Assembly: GCF_000282135.1 (NCBI RefSeq)
Contig: NZ_AKJW01000080.1
Span: 1 to 64,000, forward strand
Reading direction: 5' to 3'
Origin: Herbaspirillum sp. CF444
GTDB taxonomy: Bacteria > Pseudomonadota > Gammaproteobacteria > Burkholderiales > Burkholderiaceae_D
DNA: 64,000 nucleotides
Below the pieces are notes generated by a model. That model was not told the origin of the DNA. It saw only the letters and a list, made by a program, of their open reading frames with translations, and ran no database searches. A program made the position numbers and the translations under genes. Positions 26,986 to 36,068 of the stretch are shown in pieces. Each line of letters opens with the position of its first letter. Position 1 is the stretch's first letter.

Positions 26986-27299
26986 GTCGACTCCGGTGCA
27001 TTGGTAGAAACCGCCATGCCTTCAAGCACTTCGGTCGAGCAGGCGCGCAAGCGACCGCCGTCGGCGGTCCATACCCAGCAATCCTGGCAGGCGCCCATCA
27101 TGCAAAATCCGGCGCGTTTTTCGCCCCCGAACTCGGAGCGACGCACATGATCGCCGTACTGCAACATGGCCGTCAGCAAGGTATCTCCCTGTAGGGCGGA
27201 TACCCGGCGACCGTCGATGAAGAAATCAACCGCGGTGCGGCCGGTCTCGCCCAGCCGGACGAAACGCGATGTTGTCCCTGCACTCATACCGTCACTCAT
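26967..27299 (-). CDS. Small (2Fe-2S)-binding protein, HcnA-like
   Basis: I place the start at the ATG at 27299, which overlaps the ABC ATPase stop as ATGA; a 12-bp repeat encodes MSDG twice here, giving alternative starts. The 110-residue protein has a ferredoxin-like fold with C-x4-C-x2-C and a distant Cys (Cys66, 71, 74 and 87). It matches the small subunit of HCN synthase-, opine oxidase- and hydroxyproline dehydrogenase-type complexes, relaying electrons. Position directly downstream of a peptide/opine importer favours substrate catabolism over cyanide production. Confidence 0.82.
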   Translation of the reverse strand: MSDGMSAGTTSRFVRLGETGRTAVDFFIDGRRVSALQGDTLLTAMLQYGDHVRRSEFGGEKRAGFCMMGACQDCWVWTADGGRLRACSTEVLEGMAVSTNAPESTWPNLA

Positions 27300-29191
27300 A
27301 CCGTCACTCCTTCTACCGGCACCAGCGGCAGTTGCATGCGTTGCAGATCGGCATCGGAACGATGGCACAGAATCTCGCCCCCATGCTCCATATTGCGGCG
27401 ACGCGGCGGCACGGTATTGCAGACGCCGTCGATGCGCATCGGGCAGCGCGCCAGGAACGCGCAGATGTCCGCCGAGGCGCTTACCTCGCCGATCGGCGGC
27501 AAGTCATCCGGAGTACGGCCGCAGACTTGTTCCAGCCAACCCTGACGCAACGCCGGCACCGACGACAACAGCAAGTGCGAATACGGATGATACGGCGGCG
27601 CCATCATCGCTTCGCGCGGGCGGTTGGCCACCATGCGGCCGGCGTACAGCACCACGATGTCATCGCAGATCGCGCGCACGGTGCTGATATCGTGGCTGAT
27701 GAACATATAGGAGACGTTCAGCTCGCGGCGCAACTCGGCCAGCAACTCCAGGATCGCGGCGGCCACCACCGTGTCTAGCGCCGAGGTCACTTCATCGCAC
27801 AGGATCAGATCCGGTTTGGCCGCCAGCGCGCGCGCCAGATTGGCGCGTTGCTTCTGGCCGCCGGAGAGCTCGCCGGGCAGGCGGTTTGCCACGTCGGCAG
27901 GCAGTTGCACCAGATCCAGCAACTCTGCCGTGCGCTTGCGCATCGCCTCGCCCGACAGGCCATGATAGAAAGCCAGCGGACGGCTCAGGATGCGGCCGAT
28001 GGAATGCGCCGGATTCAGCGCCGTATCGGCATTTTGAAACACAATCTGAATGCGCCGGAACTGTTCCCGCGAGCGCCCTGCCAGCGTCGGCGACAACGGC
28101 ACGCCGTCAAGCGCAATGCTGCCGCGTGCCGGTGCGATCATGCCGGCCACGGCACGCGCCAGCGTGGTCTTGCCCGAGCCCGACTCGCCAATGATGCCGA
28201 TGGTGGTGCCGCGTTCGATCTTCAAATTGATGTCGTCGAGGATACGCACGCCCGGCAAACCCTTGCTGTCCGGACTGCCATAGCCGGCAATCAGGCCGCG
28301 AATCCGCAACAAGGGTTCTTTCTGTTCGATCGGCTGCGCCGGTGCGGTGGCCGCATTGGCAGGCAGACTCGCGGCCGGCGCTGCCGCCGCCAGCAGGCTT
28401 TGCGTATAGGCGTTGGCCGGCGCCGTCAAAATTTGCGCGGTAGCGCCAACCTCGCGTACGCTGCCGTCGCGCAATACGATAATGCGATCGGCCATTTGCG
28501 CCACCACCGCCAGATCGTGCGAAACATAGACGGCGGTAGTGCCGATTTCCTTGACCACATTCTTGAAGGCGCGCAGCACTTCGATCTGTGTCGTGACATC
28601 CAGCGCGGTGGTCGGCTCGTCCAGAATCACCAGTTCAGGATCCGTGATCAACGCCATCGCCGCCATGGCGCGTTGCAACTGTCCGCCGGATACCTGATGC
28701 GGATAGCGCGCGCCGATATGCTCGGGGTCGGGCAACGCCAATGCGCGGAACAAACCGATTGCCTTGGCTTGCGCCGCGGCACGCGACATGGTCTTGTGGT
28801 TCAGCGCACTTTCGATCACCTGATCCATCAAGGTGCGCGAAGGATTGAAGGCCGCTGCCGCACTTTGCGCAATGTAGGCCACGTCGCAACCGCGCATGCC
28901 TTCCAGCGCCGCCTCGTCCATCGACAACACCTCGCGCCGGCCGATCCTGATCCGGCCGCCGGTGATATGGCAGCCGGAGCGTGCATAACCCATCAACGAC
29001 AACGCAATGGTGGTCTTGCCGGAACCGGACTCGCCGATCAGGGCCAGCACTTCGCCGCGTGCAATCGAAAAATCGACATCCTTGACGATCACGACATCAT
29101 CGCCGTCATCCGTGCCGGCGACCACCCGCAGACCGCTCACCTCGACCAGTGCCGCGGGTGTGTGGCCGTTATCCTTATCGCCGTGATGCAT
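27296..29191 (-). CDS. Fused double ATPase of a Dpp/opine-type ABC importer (DppD-DppF fusion)
   Basis: The 631-residue protein holds two complete ATPase domains, each with GESGSGKTT, a signature ([12 protein letters not shown] in the first, [12 protein letters not shown] in the second) and Walker B ([12 protein letters not shown] and [12 protein letters not shown]). The second ends with the oligopeptide-transporter C-terminal domain containing the CAFLARCPMRIDGVCN cysteines, which may bind an iron-sulfur cluster. One polypeptide therefore supplies both nucleotide-binding subunits. It follows the permease gene by 4 bp and overlaps the 2Fe-2S gene. A paralogue lies at 42614-44239. Confidence 0.9.
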   Translation of the reverse strand: MHHGDKDNGHTPAALVEVSGLRVVAGTDDGDDVVIVKDVDFSIARGEVLALIGESGSGKTTIALSLMGYARSGCHITGGRIRIGRREVLSMDEAALEGMRGCDVAYIAQSAAAAFNPSRTLMDQVIESALNHKTMSRAAAQAKAIGLFRALALPDPEHIGARYPHQVSGGQLQRAMAAMALITDPELVILDEPTTALDVTTQIEVLRAFKNVVKEIGTTAVYVSHDLAVVAQMADRIIVLRDGSVREVGATAQILTAPANAYTQSLLAAAAPAASLPANAATAPAQPIEQKEPLLRIRGLIAGYGSPDSKGLPGVRILDDINLKIERGTTIGIIGESGSGKTTLARAVAGMIAPARGSIALDGVPLSPTLAGRSREQFRRIQIVFQNADTALNPAHSIGRILSRPLAFYHGLSGEAMRKRTAELLDLVQLPADVANRLPGELSGGQKQRANLARALAAKPDLILCDEVTSALDTVVAAAILELLAELRRELNVSYMFISHDISTVRAICDDIVVLYAGRMVANRPREAMMAPPYHPYSHLLLSSVPALRQGWLEQVCGRTPDDLPPIGEVSASADICAFLARCPMRIDGVCNTVPPRRRNMEHGGEILCHRSDADLQRMQLPLVPVEGVTV

Positions 29192-29195
29192 GGCC

Positions 29196-30077
29196 TCAAT
29201 CCTTCCTGGCGCGTTTGCCGCGCAAATTGTCGATCAGCAGATTGACGCCGATGGTCAGCATGGCAATCGCCAGCGCCGGCATGATGACCGCCGTGGCGCC
29301 TTCACCCAGGCCGGAAATGTTTTCGCGTACCAGCGAGCCCCAGTCCGCATCCGGCGGCTGCACGCCGAGACTCAGAAAGCTCAGGCCGCTGAGCAGCAGC
29401 ACCACGAACACGAAACGCAGCCCCAGATCGGCCATGACCGGGCCGATCATATTGGGCAGCATTTCCACGCAGGTGATATACAACACGCCTTCGCCGCGGG
29501 CACGCGCGGCCTGTACATATTCCATCGCCTGGATATTGACCGCCAGCGAGCGCACGATGCGGTAAGCGCCGGGCATGTAGGTAATGGCGGCGGTCAGGAT
29601 CAGCAGCCACACCGACGAGCCGAAGGTCGCCACCATCAGCAACGCAAACATTTTGCTGGGAATCGAAATCAGCGCATCCAGTACCCGGCTGATGACCGCG
29701 TCAACCCAGCCGCCGGTCAGTGCCGCAAACAAGGCAATCGCCGTGCCCACCGAACTGGCCAGCAAGGTCGCCGCCAACGCCAGTCCGATGGTGTAACGCG
29801 TGCCGAACAAAATGCGGCTGAGCATGTCGCGGCCCAGGTAGTCGGTGCCAAGCCAGAACTTCCTGCTGATGCCGCTGAATACGTCGACATCGACGATGGC
29901 GCCGGCGTCATAAGGCGAAATGCTTGGCCCCAGCAATGCCATGGACAGCCAGAACAAGACAATTGCCAGGCCAACCAGGCTCAGCCAGGAACGGCCATTA
30001 CCGTTACGCGCGTGCTTTTTCGCCGCAATGGCCGGTGCGGCAGTCACGTTTGCCGAGGATTCACGAGAGGGTTTCAT
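29196..30077 (-). CDS. Dpp/opine-type ABC transporter permease (DppC-like)
   Basis: The 293-residue permease has an N-terminal OppC_N segment (WLSLVGLAIVLFWLSMALLG), WLGTDYLGRDMLSRILFG and the EAA loop (YVQAARARGEGVLYITCVEMLPN), all typical of DppC proteins. About six helices. It overlaps the DppB-like gene by 4 bp (ATGA) and pairs with it to form the channel. Paralogous to the permease at 41688-42614. Confidence 0.9.
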   Translation of the reverse strand: MKPSRESSANVTAAPAIAAKKHARNGNGRSWLSLVGLAIVLFWLSMALLGPSISPYDAGAIVDVDVFSGISRKFWLGTDYLGRDMLSRILFGTRYTIGLALAATLLASSVGTAIALFAALTGGWVDAVISRVLDALISIPSKMFALLMVATFGSSVWLLILTAAITYMPGAYRIVRSLAVNIQAMEYVQAARARGEGVLYITCVEMLPNMIGPVMADLGLRFVFVVLLLSGLSFLSLGVQPPDADWGSLVRENISGLGEGATAVIMPALAIAMLTIGVNLLIDNLRGKRARKD

Positions 30078-31030
30078 CGATTTCTCAGCCTTGGGTTGGA
30101 GATGATGGCCAGCACATCGGCGGCGAGCACCAGCAACAGATAGCCGGCGCAGAAAATCATGGAACAGGCTTGTACCAGCGGCATGTCGCGCGTCGTGACC
30201 GCATCGATCATCAGCGTGGCGATACCGGGATAGTTGAAAATCGTTTCAACGATAATGACGCCGCCCAACAGGTACGACAGGCTCAGCGCCACCGCATTGG
30301 CAATCGGCCCGATCGCGTTCGGCAGCGCATGGCGCAACACGATGCGGGTGGGATTGACGCCCTTGAGCAAGGCCATTTCGACATACGACGAGCGCAGCTG
30401 ATCGATCACCGCAGCGCGCGTCATGCGCGACATCTGCGCCACGATCACGCAGCACAAGGTCATGACCGGCATCGCATAGGCTTTGAGGAACTGCCCGACA
30501 GTGGCAACGTCGGAGGCATGCGAGAGCGCCGACAGCCAGCGCAGCTTGACGGCAAACACCATGACCGCAATGGTCGCCACCAAAAATTCCGGCACCGACA
30601 CCAGCGACACCGCCGTCACATTGACGATGCGGTCGAACAAGGACCCGCGATACATGGCCGAGACGATGCCCAGCACCAGCGCCACCGGCACCGATACCGC
30701 CGCCGTCACGCCGGCAAGCAGCAACGACGCCGGCAGCCGGCCGGCAATCATTTGCGCCACCGGAGAATTATTGACCAGTGAAATGCCGGGATTGCCCGAC
30801 AGCAAATTGACGAGCCAATGGGCATACCGCAGCGGCGCCGGCAGATCCAGGCCAAACTGCAAGCGCAAGGCGGCCACTGTTTCCGGTGTGGCGGCTTGCC
30901 CCAGCGCAGTCTGGGCAGCGTCACCCGGCAACAGGTTGGTGATGAAAAATACGCCGACCGACACCAGAAACAGGGTCAACACCCCCAGTGCCAGACGGCG
31001 CAGGATAAGACGCCCGACCATACCGTTCAT
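30074..31030 (-). CDS. Dpp/opine-type ABC transporter permease (DppB-like)
   Basis: The 318-residue permease starts with the LILRRLALGVLTLFLVSVGVFF helix and FITNLLPGDAAQTALG segment that mark DppB/OppB proteins, and has the EAA loop YVEMALLKGVNPTRIVLRHALPN. AAGGGA precedes its start. It overlaps the DppC-like gene by 4 bp and is paralogous to the permease at 40715-41671. Confidence 0.9.
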   Translation of the reverse strand: MNGMVGRLILRRLALGVLTLFLVSVGVFFITNLLPGDAAQTALGQAATPETVAALRLQFGLDLPAPLRYAHWLVNLLSGNPGISLVNNSPVAQMIAGRLPASLLLAGVTAAVSVPVALVLGIVSAMYRGSLFDRIVNVTAVSLVSVPEFLVATIAVMVFAVKLRWLSALSHASDVATVGQFLKAYAMPVMTLCCVIVAQMSRMTRAAVIDQLRSSYVEMALLKGVNPTRIVLRHALPNAIGPIANAVALSLSYLLGGVIIVETIFNYPGIATLMIDAVTTRDMPLVQACSMIFCAGYLLLVLAADVLAIISNPRLRNR

Positions 31031-31066
31031 ATCAATCCCTTGTGGACAGGCTGCTGCCGATGCCGA

Positions 31067-32695
31067 TCAGGCTTCGAGCCAGACGTATTCGGCGCTGGTG
31101 TAATTCATGAAGGCTCCCAGCGGAATCGGTTGCACGCCCTTGATCTTGCTGCTGATGCCTTCCAGGTTGATGATGAACACCGGAATCCCGATACCGCCCT
31201 TTTCGCTCACCAGCGTCTGCATGTCGGCATACATCTGCTTGCGCTTTTCAAAATCGGTCTGACCGCGTGCCGCGACCAGCAATTGATCGAACTGCGCATT
31301 CTTCCAGCCCGACTCGTTCCATTGCGCATCCGATTTGAAGAACTGGGTGAACAGGATATCCGCGCTGGGACGCGGATTGATGTTGCCGTAACCGAGCGGC
31401 ACCTTCATCCATTGATTGGACCAGTAACCATCCGCCGGCAGGCGTTTGACGTCCAGCTTCAGGCCGATCTTCTGGGCCGACTGTTGCAATAACAATGCCA
31501 TGTCGACCGAGCCGCCGGCGGCAACCGAGGCGACCAAAGGAATCGTGCTGCCGATGACGCCGGCTTTTTGCAGATGGAACTTGGCCTTGTCCGGATCGTA
31601 ATGACGCTGCGGCAACCCGGCGAAGAAGAAACGGTTGGTCGGATCGATCGGCTGGTCGTTGGCGATCACCGCATAGCCGCGGAAGGCGGCGGTCTTGACC
31701 TGCTCGCGGTCCATCAGATACTTCATGCCGAGCGTGAAGTCCATGCTGTTGCCGGGCGCGACGTCCTGACGAATCACCAGATCGGTGTAAAGACCGGACT
31801 TGGTTTCCATCACGGTAAAACCGGAGGTCGACTTGATGCGCGGCGCCGAACGCGGATTGACCTCGTTGATCCAGTGCACGTCGCCGGACAGCAGCGCATT
31901 GACGCGCGCGGCCTCATCCGGAATACCGAACAACTCCACTTCGTCCAGATAAGGCTTGCCGGATTTCCAGTACTCATCATTGCGCACGCCGATGGTACGC
32001 ACGCCGGGCGTGAACTCCTTGCACTTGAATGCGCCGGTGCCGTTGGCGGTGGTGAAGTTGCTGGTGCCTTCCTTGATGATCAGGAATTGCGCGGTGGCCA
32101 GGATCACCGGCAAGTCGGCATTGGGACCGACCAGCTTGATCTGCACTTCGTTCGGGCCGCTCGCCTTGATCGACTCGAACTGATCGGCGATGACCTTGAC
32201 CTTGGATGCCGTTGCCGGATCCTTGTGACGCATCAGCGAAAACACCACGTCGGCCGGCGTCAGCGGCTTGCCGTCATGAAAACGAACGCCGCTGCGCAGC
32301 TTGACCGTCCACAAGGTGGCGTCGCTGGTGTTCATCTCTTCGGCCAGCACCATTTGCGGCCCCAGTTTGGTATCCAGCGTGGTCAGGCCGTTGTAGAACA
32401 TATGCACGCGGGTGTAATCGGTGGAGTGCGCGCTCTTGGCCGGATCCAGCGTATCGGAGGTCGCACTCGACTGCGTGGCGATCTTGATCTTGCCGCCACG
32501 GCGCGGTGTTGCGGTTTGCGCCAGTGCCGATCCGGCGACGGTAAGCAAGCTGGTTGTCGTCGCCCCCATCAGGCTGCCGGCAAGGACGGTGCGCATCATG
32601 TCGCGGCGGGTAAAGCTGCCACGAACGTCTTCGATCGCATCGCCGGCGATGATGGTATCGACTGCGGGGTTTTGTTCGTTTTTTTGCTTACTCAT
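31067..32695 (-). CDS. SBP_bac_5 substrate-binding protein with Tat signal
   Basis: GAGG six bases before the ATG at 32695 supports this start. The 542-residue protein has an unusually long N-terminal leader with a twin-arginine motif (FTRRDMM, Arg30-Arg31) and cleavage near SALAQ (about residue 60), so it is probably exported folded by Tat. The mature part is a peptide/opine-type binding protein (VRFHDGKPLTPADVVFSLMRH). It recognises the substrate for the importer encoded downstream. The protein at 39053-40672 is a close paralogue with the twin arginines at the same positions. Confidence 0.88.
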   Translation of the reverse strand: MSKQKNEQNPAVDTIIAGDAIEDVRGSFTRRDMMRTVLAGSLMGATTTSLLTVAGSALAQTATPRRGGKIKIATQSSATSDTLDPAKSAHSTDYTRVHMFYNGLTTLDTKLGPQMVLAEEMNTSDATLWTVKLRSGVRFHDGKPLTPADVVFSLMRHKDPATASKVKVIADQFESIKASGPNEVQIKLVGPNADLPVILATAQFLIIKEGTSNFTTANGTGAFKCKEFTPGVRTIGVRNDEYWKSGKPYLDEVELFGIPDEAARVNALLSGDVHWINEVNPRSAPRIKSTSGFTVMETKSGLYTDLVIRQDVAPGNSMDFTLGMKYLMDREQVKTAAFRGYAVIANDQPIDPTNRFFFAGLPQRHYDPDKAKFHLQKAGVIGSTIPLVASVAAGGSVDMALLLQQSAQKIGLKLDVKRLPADGYWSNQWMKVPLGYGNINPRPSADILFTQFFKSDAQWNESGWKNAQFDQLLVAARGQTDFEKRKQMYADMQTLVSEKGGIGIPVFIINLEGISSKIKGVQPIPLGAFMNYTSAEYVWLEA

Positions 32696-32818
32696 GAAAA
32701 GCCTCATCAAAGAAGTTCAACCACGACGAATACCGGCCCACCGCACCGGCGGAATTTTTCAAGAAATGCACGTACAGCATGCCGGGATCGACGTGATATC
32801 GATCACAGCCACCTGGAC

Positions 32819-33487
32819 TCAGAGTCCGACCACGCCCGGCAAGCCGCCCAGGTCGGAAATTTCGGTATAGCCGTAATGCGGCGTCGACGGTTCATGACCG
32901 CGCGCCACGAAGACCTTGTTCTTGATGCCCATGTCGGAGGCCGGCATCAGGTCGTAGCGCAGGCTCGACGACACGTGCAGCACGTCTTCGGGATTGCAGT
33001 TGAGGTTGTCGAGCATGTATTCGAAGGCGCGCAGACGCGGCTTGTAGGCTTGCGCCTGCTGCGCGGTGAAGACCTTGTGAAACGGCGCGCCGAGCTTCTC
33101 GACGTTGTGCATGATCTGTTCGTCGGCGGCATTCGAAAAAATCACCAGCGGAAATTCCTTGGCCACGCGCGCCAGCGGTTCCGGCACGTCGGGATGCGGG
33201 CCCCAGCCCGGCACCGCCTTGTAAAAGCTGCCGGCCTCTTCTTCGGTGGTTTGGATGTTCCAGCGCGCACAGGTGCGTTTGATGGCGTTCTTGACGACTT
33301 GCTCGTAAGGTTTCCATTGATCCAGCACTTCGTCCAGGCGATAGGCCGAGAATTGACGCAGGAAGAATGGCATGTCGGCGGCCGGGACACGATCGGCATA
33401 CAGCGTGCGCGCCGTCTCCGACATTTGAAAGCGGGTCAGCGTGCCGTAGCAGTCGAAGGTAATGAATTTTGGCTTGAAAGTACTCAT
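32819..33487 (-). CDS. HAD-superfamily hydrolase, haloacid dehalogenase type II-like
   Basis: Starting at 33487 (MSTFKPKFITFDCYGTLTRF), this 222-residue protein has the HAD nucleophile Asp12 in DCYGT, a cap with FLRQFSAYR where L-2-haloacid dehalogenases have their carboxylate-binding Arg, IFSNA (motif II), the motif III Lys in YKPRLRAF and SSSLRYD. Dehalogenases normally have SSNxxD in that last motif; here Asn is Ser and the Asp is shifted by one. Dehalogenase activity is therefore uncertain and a phosphatase or other ester hydrolase is possible. It heads the leftward island half, 123 bp before the binding-protein gene. Confidence 0.78.
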   Translation of the reverse strand: MSTFKPKFITFDCYGTLTRFQMSETARTLYADRVPAADMPFFLRQFSAYRLDEVLDQWKPYEQVVKNAIKRTCARWNIQTTEEEAGSFYKAVPGWGPHPDVPEPLARVAKEFPLVIFSNAADEQIMHNVEKLGAPFHKVFTAQQAQAYKPRLRAFEYMLDNLNCNPEDVLHVSSSLRYDLMPASDMGIKNKVFVARGHEPSTPHYGYTEISDLGGLPGVVGL

Positions 33488-34012
33488 TGCAAATCGTCCT
33501 GTCAAAAAGTGATCGCGCGCCTGAATGGCGGCGAGAAAAAAGAATCGGGCGGTTCTCCTGGTAGCGCAGTGCAAAGACATTTCCTGAAGTGAATTACAAC
33601 ATAGCGAAACGCAGCATTTATTCCTTTTTTGAGGCATCGCGAGACACAAACATGTGTTTTGACCAGTGCAATCAGCATAGCTTGCCGAGCAGTGCAGCAA
33701 TGCGCGCATGTAGAGCAGATTTACCCCCACCTCACCAAGGTGGTGCGAATGACGCCCGCCTGCTTCCTTCCATTGCGGCAGGCATCCTCAATGGTTCTTT
33801 CCTGAAGCAAGGAGACGCAGCGACGTGCCCGGCGTGCATGACAGCACGATGCGCATGCCGAAGCTGCATTATTTTGTGCCGAGAAGCCCGGGCATATCGC
33901 TATAAGATTGCGAAAATGCCCCGCCGAAGACTTCATCCTGAGTGGCATTCCAAGGCATGATGGATGTCGGCCCGCTGCCTTGATCAGCCGGTGCGTCCAA
34001 TAAGGAATGTCT
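33488..34012. other. Divergent control region in the middle of the catabolic island
   Basis: These 525 bp separate the two divergent halves of the island and should hold both promoters. A -10-like TATAAG occurs at 33901-33906 facing right, and TATGTT/TGTAAT near 33596-33606 facing left; neither has a good -35. An open frame of 123 codons on the plus strand (33589-33960) resembles nothing I recognise. No regulator is encoded here. Confidence 0.5.
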
Positions 34013-34906
34013 ATGCAAAGCCCTGCAGCCCCCTCCGCCACACCGTCCAATCAATTTTCCCTGCGCGCCATGCGCGCCGCGGACATGGAAGCTTGTCATC
34101 GCCTGACGCTGGCGCTGAAATGGCCGCACCGCCTGGATGACTGGCAGTTTGTCGAGGCGCTGGGCAGCGGTTTCGTGATCGATGACGAGACTCCCGGCCA
34201 CACGACGCCAAGCCTTGCCGGCAGCGGCCTGGTGTGGCGCTACGGCGACTCCCATGCCGCGCTGGGCATGGTCATCGTCGCCAATGCATTGCAAGGACTG
34301 GGACTGGGCCGCCAGCTCATGGAACGCCTGCTGGCCGAGGCCGGCGACCGCAGCGTGCTGCTCAATGCCACGGCGGCGGGACAAGCGCTTTACGAAAAAC
34401 TCGGCTTCGTCGCCACCGGAAAATTGCATCAGCATCAAGGCAGCGTCTTTCAGGCCCCTCTGATGGCGCTGCCTGCGGGCGTGCGTGTCCGACCGCTGGG
34501 CGCGAATGACGCGCCGCGTCTGCTGGCGCTGGACCAGCGCGCCAGCGGCATGGATCGCAGCGCCGTCATCACGGCGCTGATGGACGTCTCCGAAGGCGTT
34601 GCCATCGCCGGCGACGGCGGCATGCTCGGTTTTGCCCTGGTACGTCGCTTCGGACACGGGCGCGTCATTGGCCCGGTGGTGGCGCCGGATGCCGAACATG
34701 CCAAGGCATTGATCAGCCATTGGATCAATACCTATGGCGGCACGTTCATGCGCGTCGACGTACCCGACCACGCAGGCTTGAGCGAATGGCTCGGCGACCT
34801 CGGCCTGACCCGCGTCGATACGGTCGTTTCCATGTGCAAAGGCAGTCCCCCGCAAGGCGATCGACAACGCCATCTGTACTCCCTCATCAACCAGGCGCTT
34901 GGCTAA
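34013..34906 (+). CDS. Two-domain GNAT acetyltransferase
   Basis: AAGGA six bases before the ATG at 34013 favours this start over 34007. The 297-residue protein has an N-terminal GNAT domain (about 10-130, with VIVANALQGLGLGRQLMERLL as motif A) and a second acetyltransferase-like domain (about 150-290, with FALVRRFGHGRVIGPVVAPD and GGTFMRVDVPDH). This pairing is known for Acetyltransf_18-type proteins. It is first in the rightward half of the island, so it may acylate an amine intermediate; the acceptor is unknown. Confidence 0.8.
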   Translation: MQSPAAPSATPSNQFSLRAMRAADMEACHRLTLALKWPHRLDDWQFVEALGSGFVIDDETPGHTTPSLAGSGLVWRYGDSHAALGMVIVANALQGLGLGRQLMERLLAEAGDRSVLLNATAAGQALYEKLGFVATGKLHQHQGSVFQAPLMALPAGVRVRPLGANDAPRLLALDQRASGMDRSAVITALMDVSEGVAIAGDGGMLGFALVRRFGHGRVIGPVVAPDAEHAKALISHWINTYGGTFMRVDVPDHAGLSEWLGDLGLTRVDTVVSMCKGSPPQGDRQRHLYSLINQALG

Positions 34907-34960
34907 ACCGGCAGCCAGTCTGCCGGCCGCCACGCGTTCCAGAACAAGTTAGGAAGCAAC

Positions 34961-35887
34961 ATGAGTTTTCTGTACAAGGCAGACCCGGTACGCGGCGCCG
35001 AATGGGCCCGGTTATTCGCGCAAAAAGCCCCGGATATTCCATTTCACTGCTGGCCCGACACCGGCGACCGCAACGCCGTGCGTTACCTTGCCGCGTGGCT
35101 GCCGCCGGAAGACATGCTCAGCCAGTTCCCCAATGTCGAGATCGTATTTTCAGTCGGCGCCGGGATTGATCAGTTCGATATTTCCAGGCTGCCCGCACAT
35201 ATTCCGGTGGCGCGCATGATCGAACCCGGCATCGCCGCCGGCATGGTGGAATATGTCACCCATGCCGTGCTCGGCATCTACCGGCATAGCCGCCTGTATG
35301 CACAGCAGCAGCGCGACCGGCGCTGGCAGGCGCAGCCGGTCAAACCGATGAACTGCAATCGCATCGGCGTACTTGGACTGGGCGTGCTGGGCCGGGCGGT
35401 ATTGAAGCAACTGAGCAGTTTTGGTTTCCCCTGTGCAGGCTGGAGCCGTTCCGCCCATACGCTGGACGGCGTGGAATGCCATAGCGGCAGCGACGGCCTG
35501 GCGCGCTTGCTCGCACGCACCGACATCCTGATCTGCCTGGTGCCGCTGACCGACGATACCCGCGGCATCCTGAACCAGCGCCTGTTCAACCAGTTGCCCA
35601 AGGGCGCGGCCTTGATCAACGTCGGCCGCGGCGCGCATCTGGTCGACGCGGACTTACTGGCAGCCCTGCAAAGCGGACAACTGTCGCAAGCCGTGCTCGA
35701 TGTCTGCGAGCCCGAACCGCCGGCGCCGGATCATCCGTTCTGGTCGCATCCCGCCATCACCCTCACCCCCCATATCGCCAGCGCGACGCAGCCGGCCGGT
35801 GGGGTCGATGCCGTGCTCGACAATATCCGCCGACATCACGCCGGTCTGCCGCTGACCGGGCTGATCGATCGTCAACGCGGTTACTAG
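34961..35887 (+). CDS. ghrA: D-2-hydroxyacid dehydrogenase, glyoxylate/hydroxypyruvate reductase A-like
   Basis: The 308-residue enzyme has the NAD(P)-binding GLGVLGRAV and the catalytic Arg-Glu-His set (INVGRGAHLVD, VCEPEPP and LTPHIAS). It is close to GhrA in length and in the short N-terminal substrate domain, and probably reduces glyoxylate or hydroxypyruvate with NADPH. GGAAGCAAC precedes the ATG. In this island it could deal with an alpha-keto or glyoxylate-type product of FAD oxidase reactions. Substrate assignment is inferred. Confidence 0.85.
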   Translation: MSFLYKADPVRGAEWARLFAQKAPDIPFHCWPDTGDRNAVRYLAAWLPPEDMLSQFPNVEIVFSVGAGIDQFDISRLPAHIPVARMIEPGIAAGMVEYVTHAVLGIYRHSRLYAQQQRDRRWQAQPVKPMNCNRIGVLGLGVLGRAVLKQLSSFGFPCAGWSRSAHTLDGVECHSGSDGLARLLARTDILICLVPLTDDTRGILNQRLFNQLPKGAALINVGRGAHLVDADLLAALQSGQLSQAVLDVCEPEPPAPDHPFWSHPAITLTPHIASATQPAGGVDAVLDNIRRHHAGLPLTGLIDRQRGY

Positions 35888-36068
35888 CCCCAATCGCGGA
35901 GCCACAAGAAAATGCCAAATCGGCGCGCAACAACAACATCCTGTGCCGCCGGATTGCGTCAGTTTGCTGAGCCGAGCTGCCGCCATCGCATTATGCTTAT
36001 TGGTAGCATCCCCAATCAATCCAACCGCGGCGGCGTCGCCCGGTGTTTCCGTCATCACTGGAACTTAC

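Noticed and set aside
24446-27299. Annotation as a true hydrogen cyanide synthase (hcnABC)
   Set aside because: Architecture fits, but the genes overlap an importer operon and sit among amino-acid catabolic genes; the opine/hydroxyproline dehydrogenase type is at least as likely.
33589-33960. 123-codon frame in the island's central control region
   Set aside because: The Cys/Arg-rich translation resembles no family and it fills a region that must hold two promoters; no ribosome site is visible.
35943-36068. Signal-peptide-like extension of the second HAD protein
   Set aside because: It would start at a GTG without a ribosome site, and HAD type II enzymes are cytosolic; the ATG at 36069 aligns with the paralogue's start.
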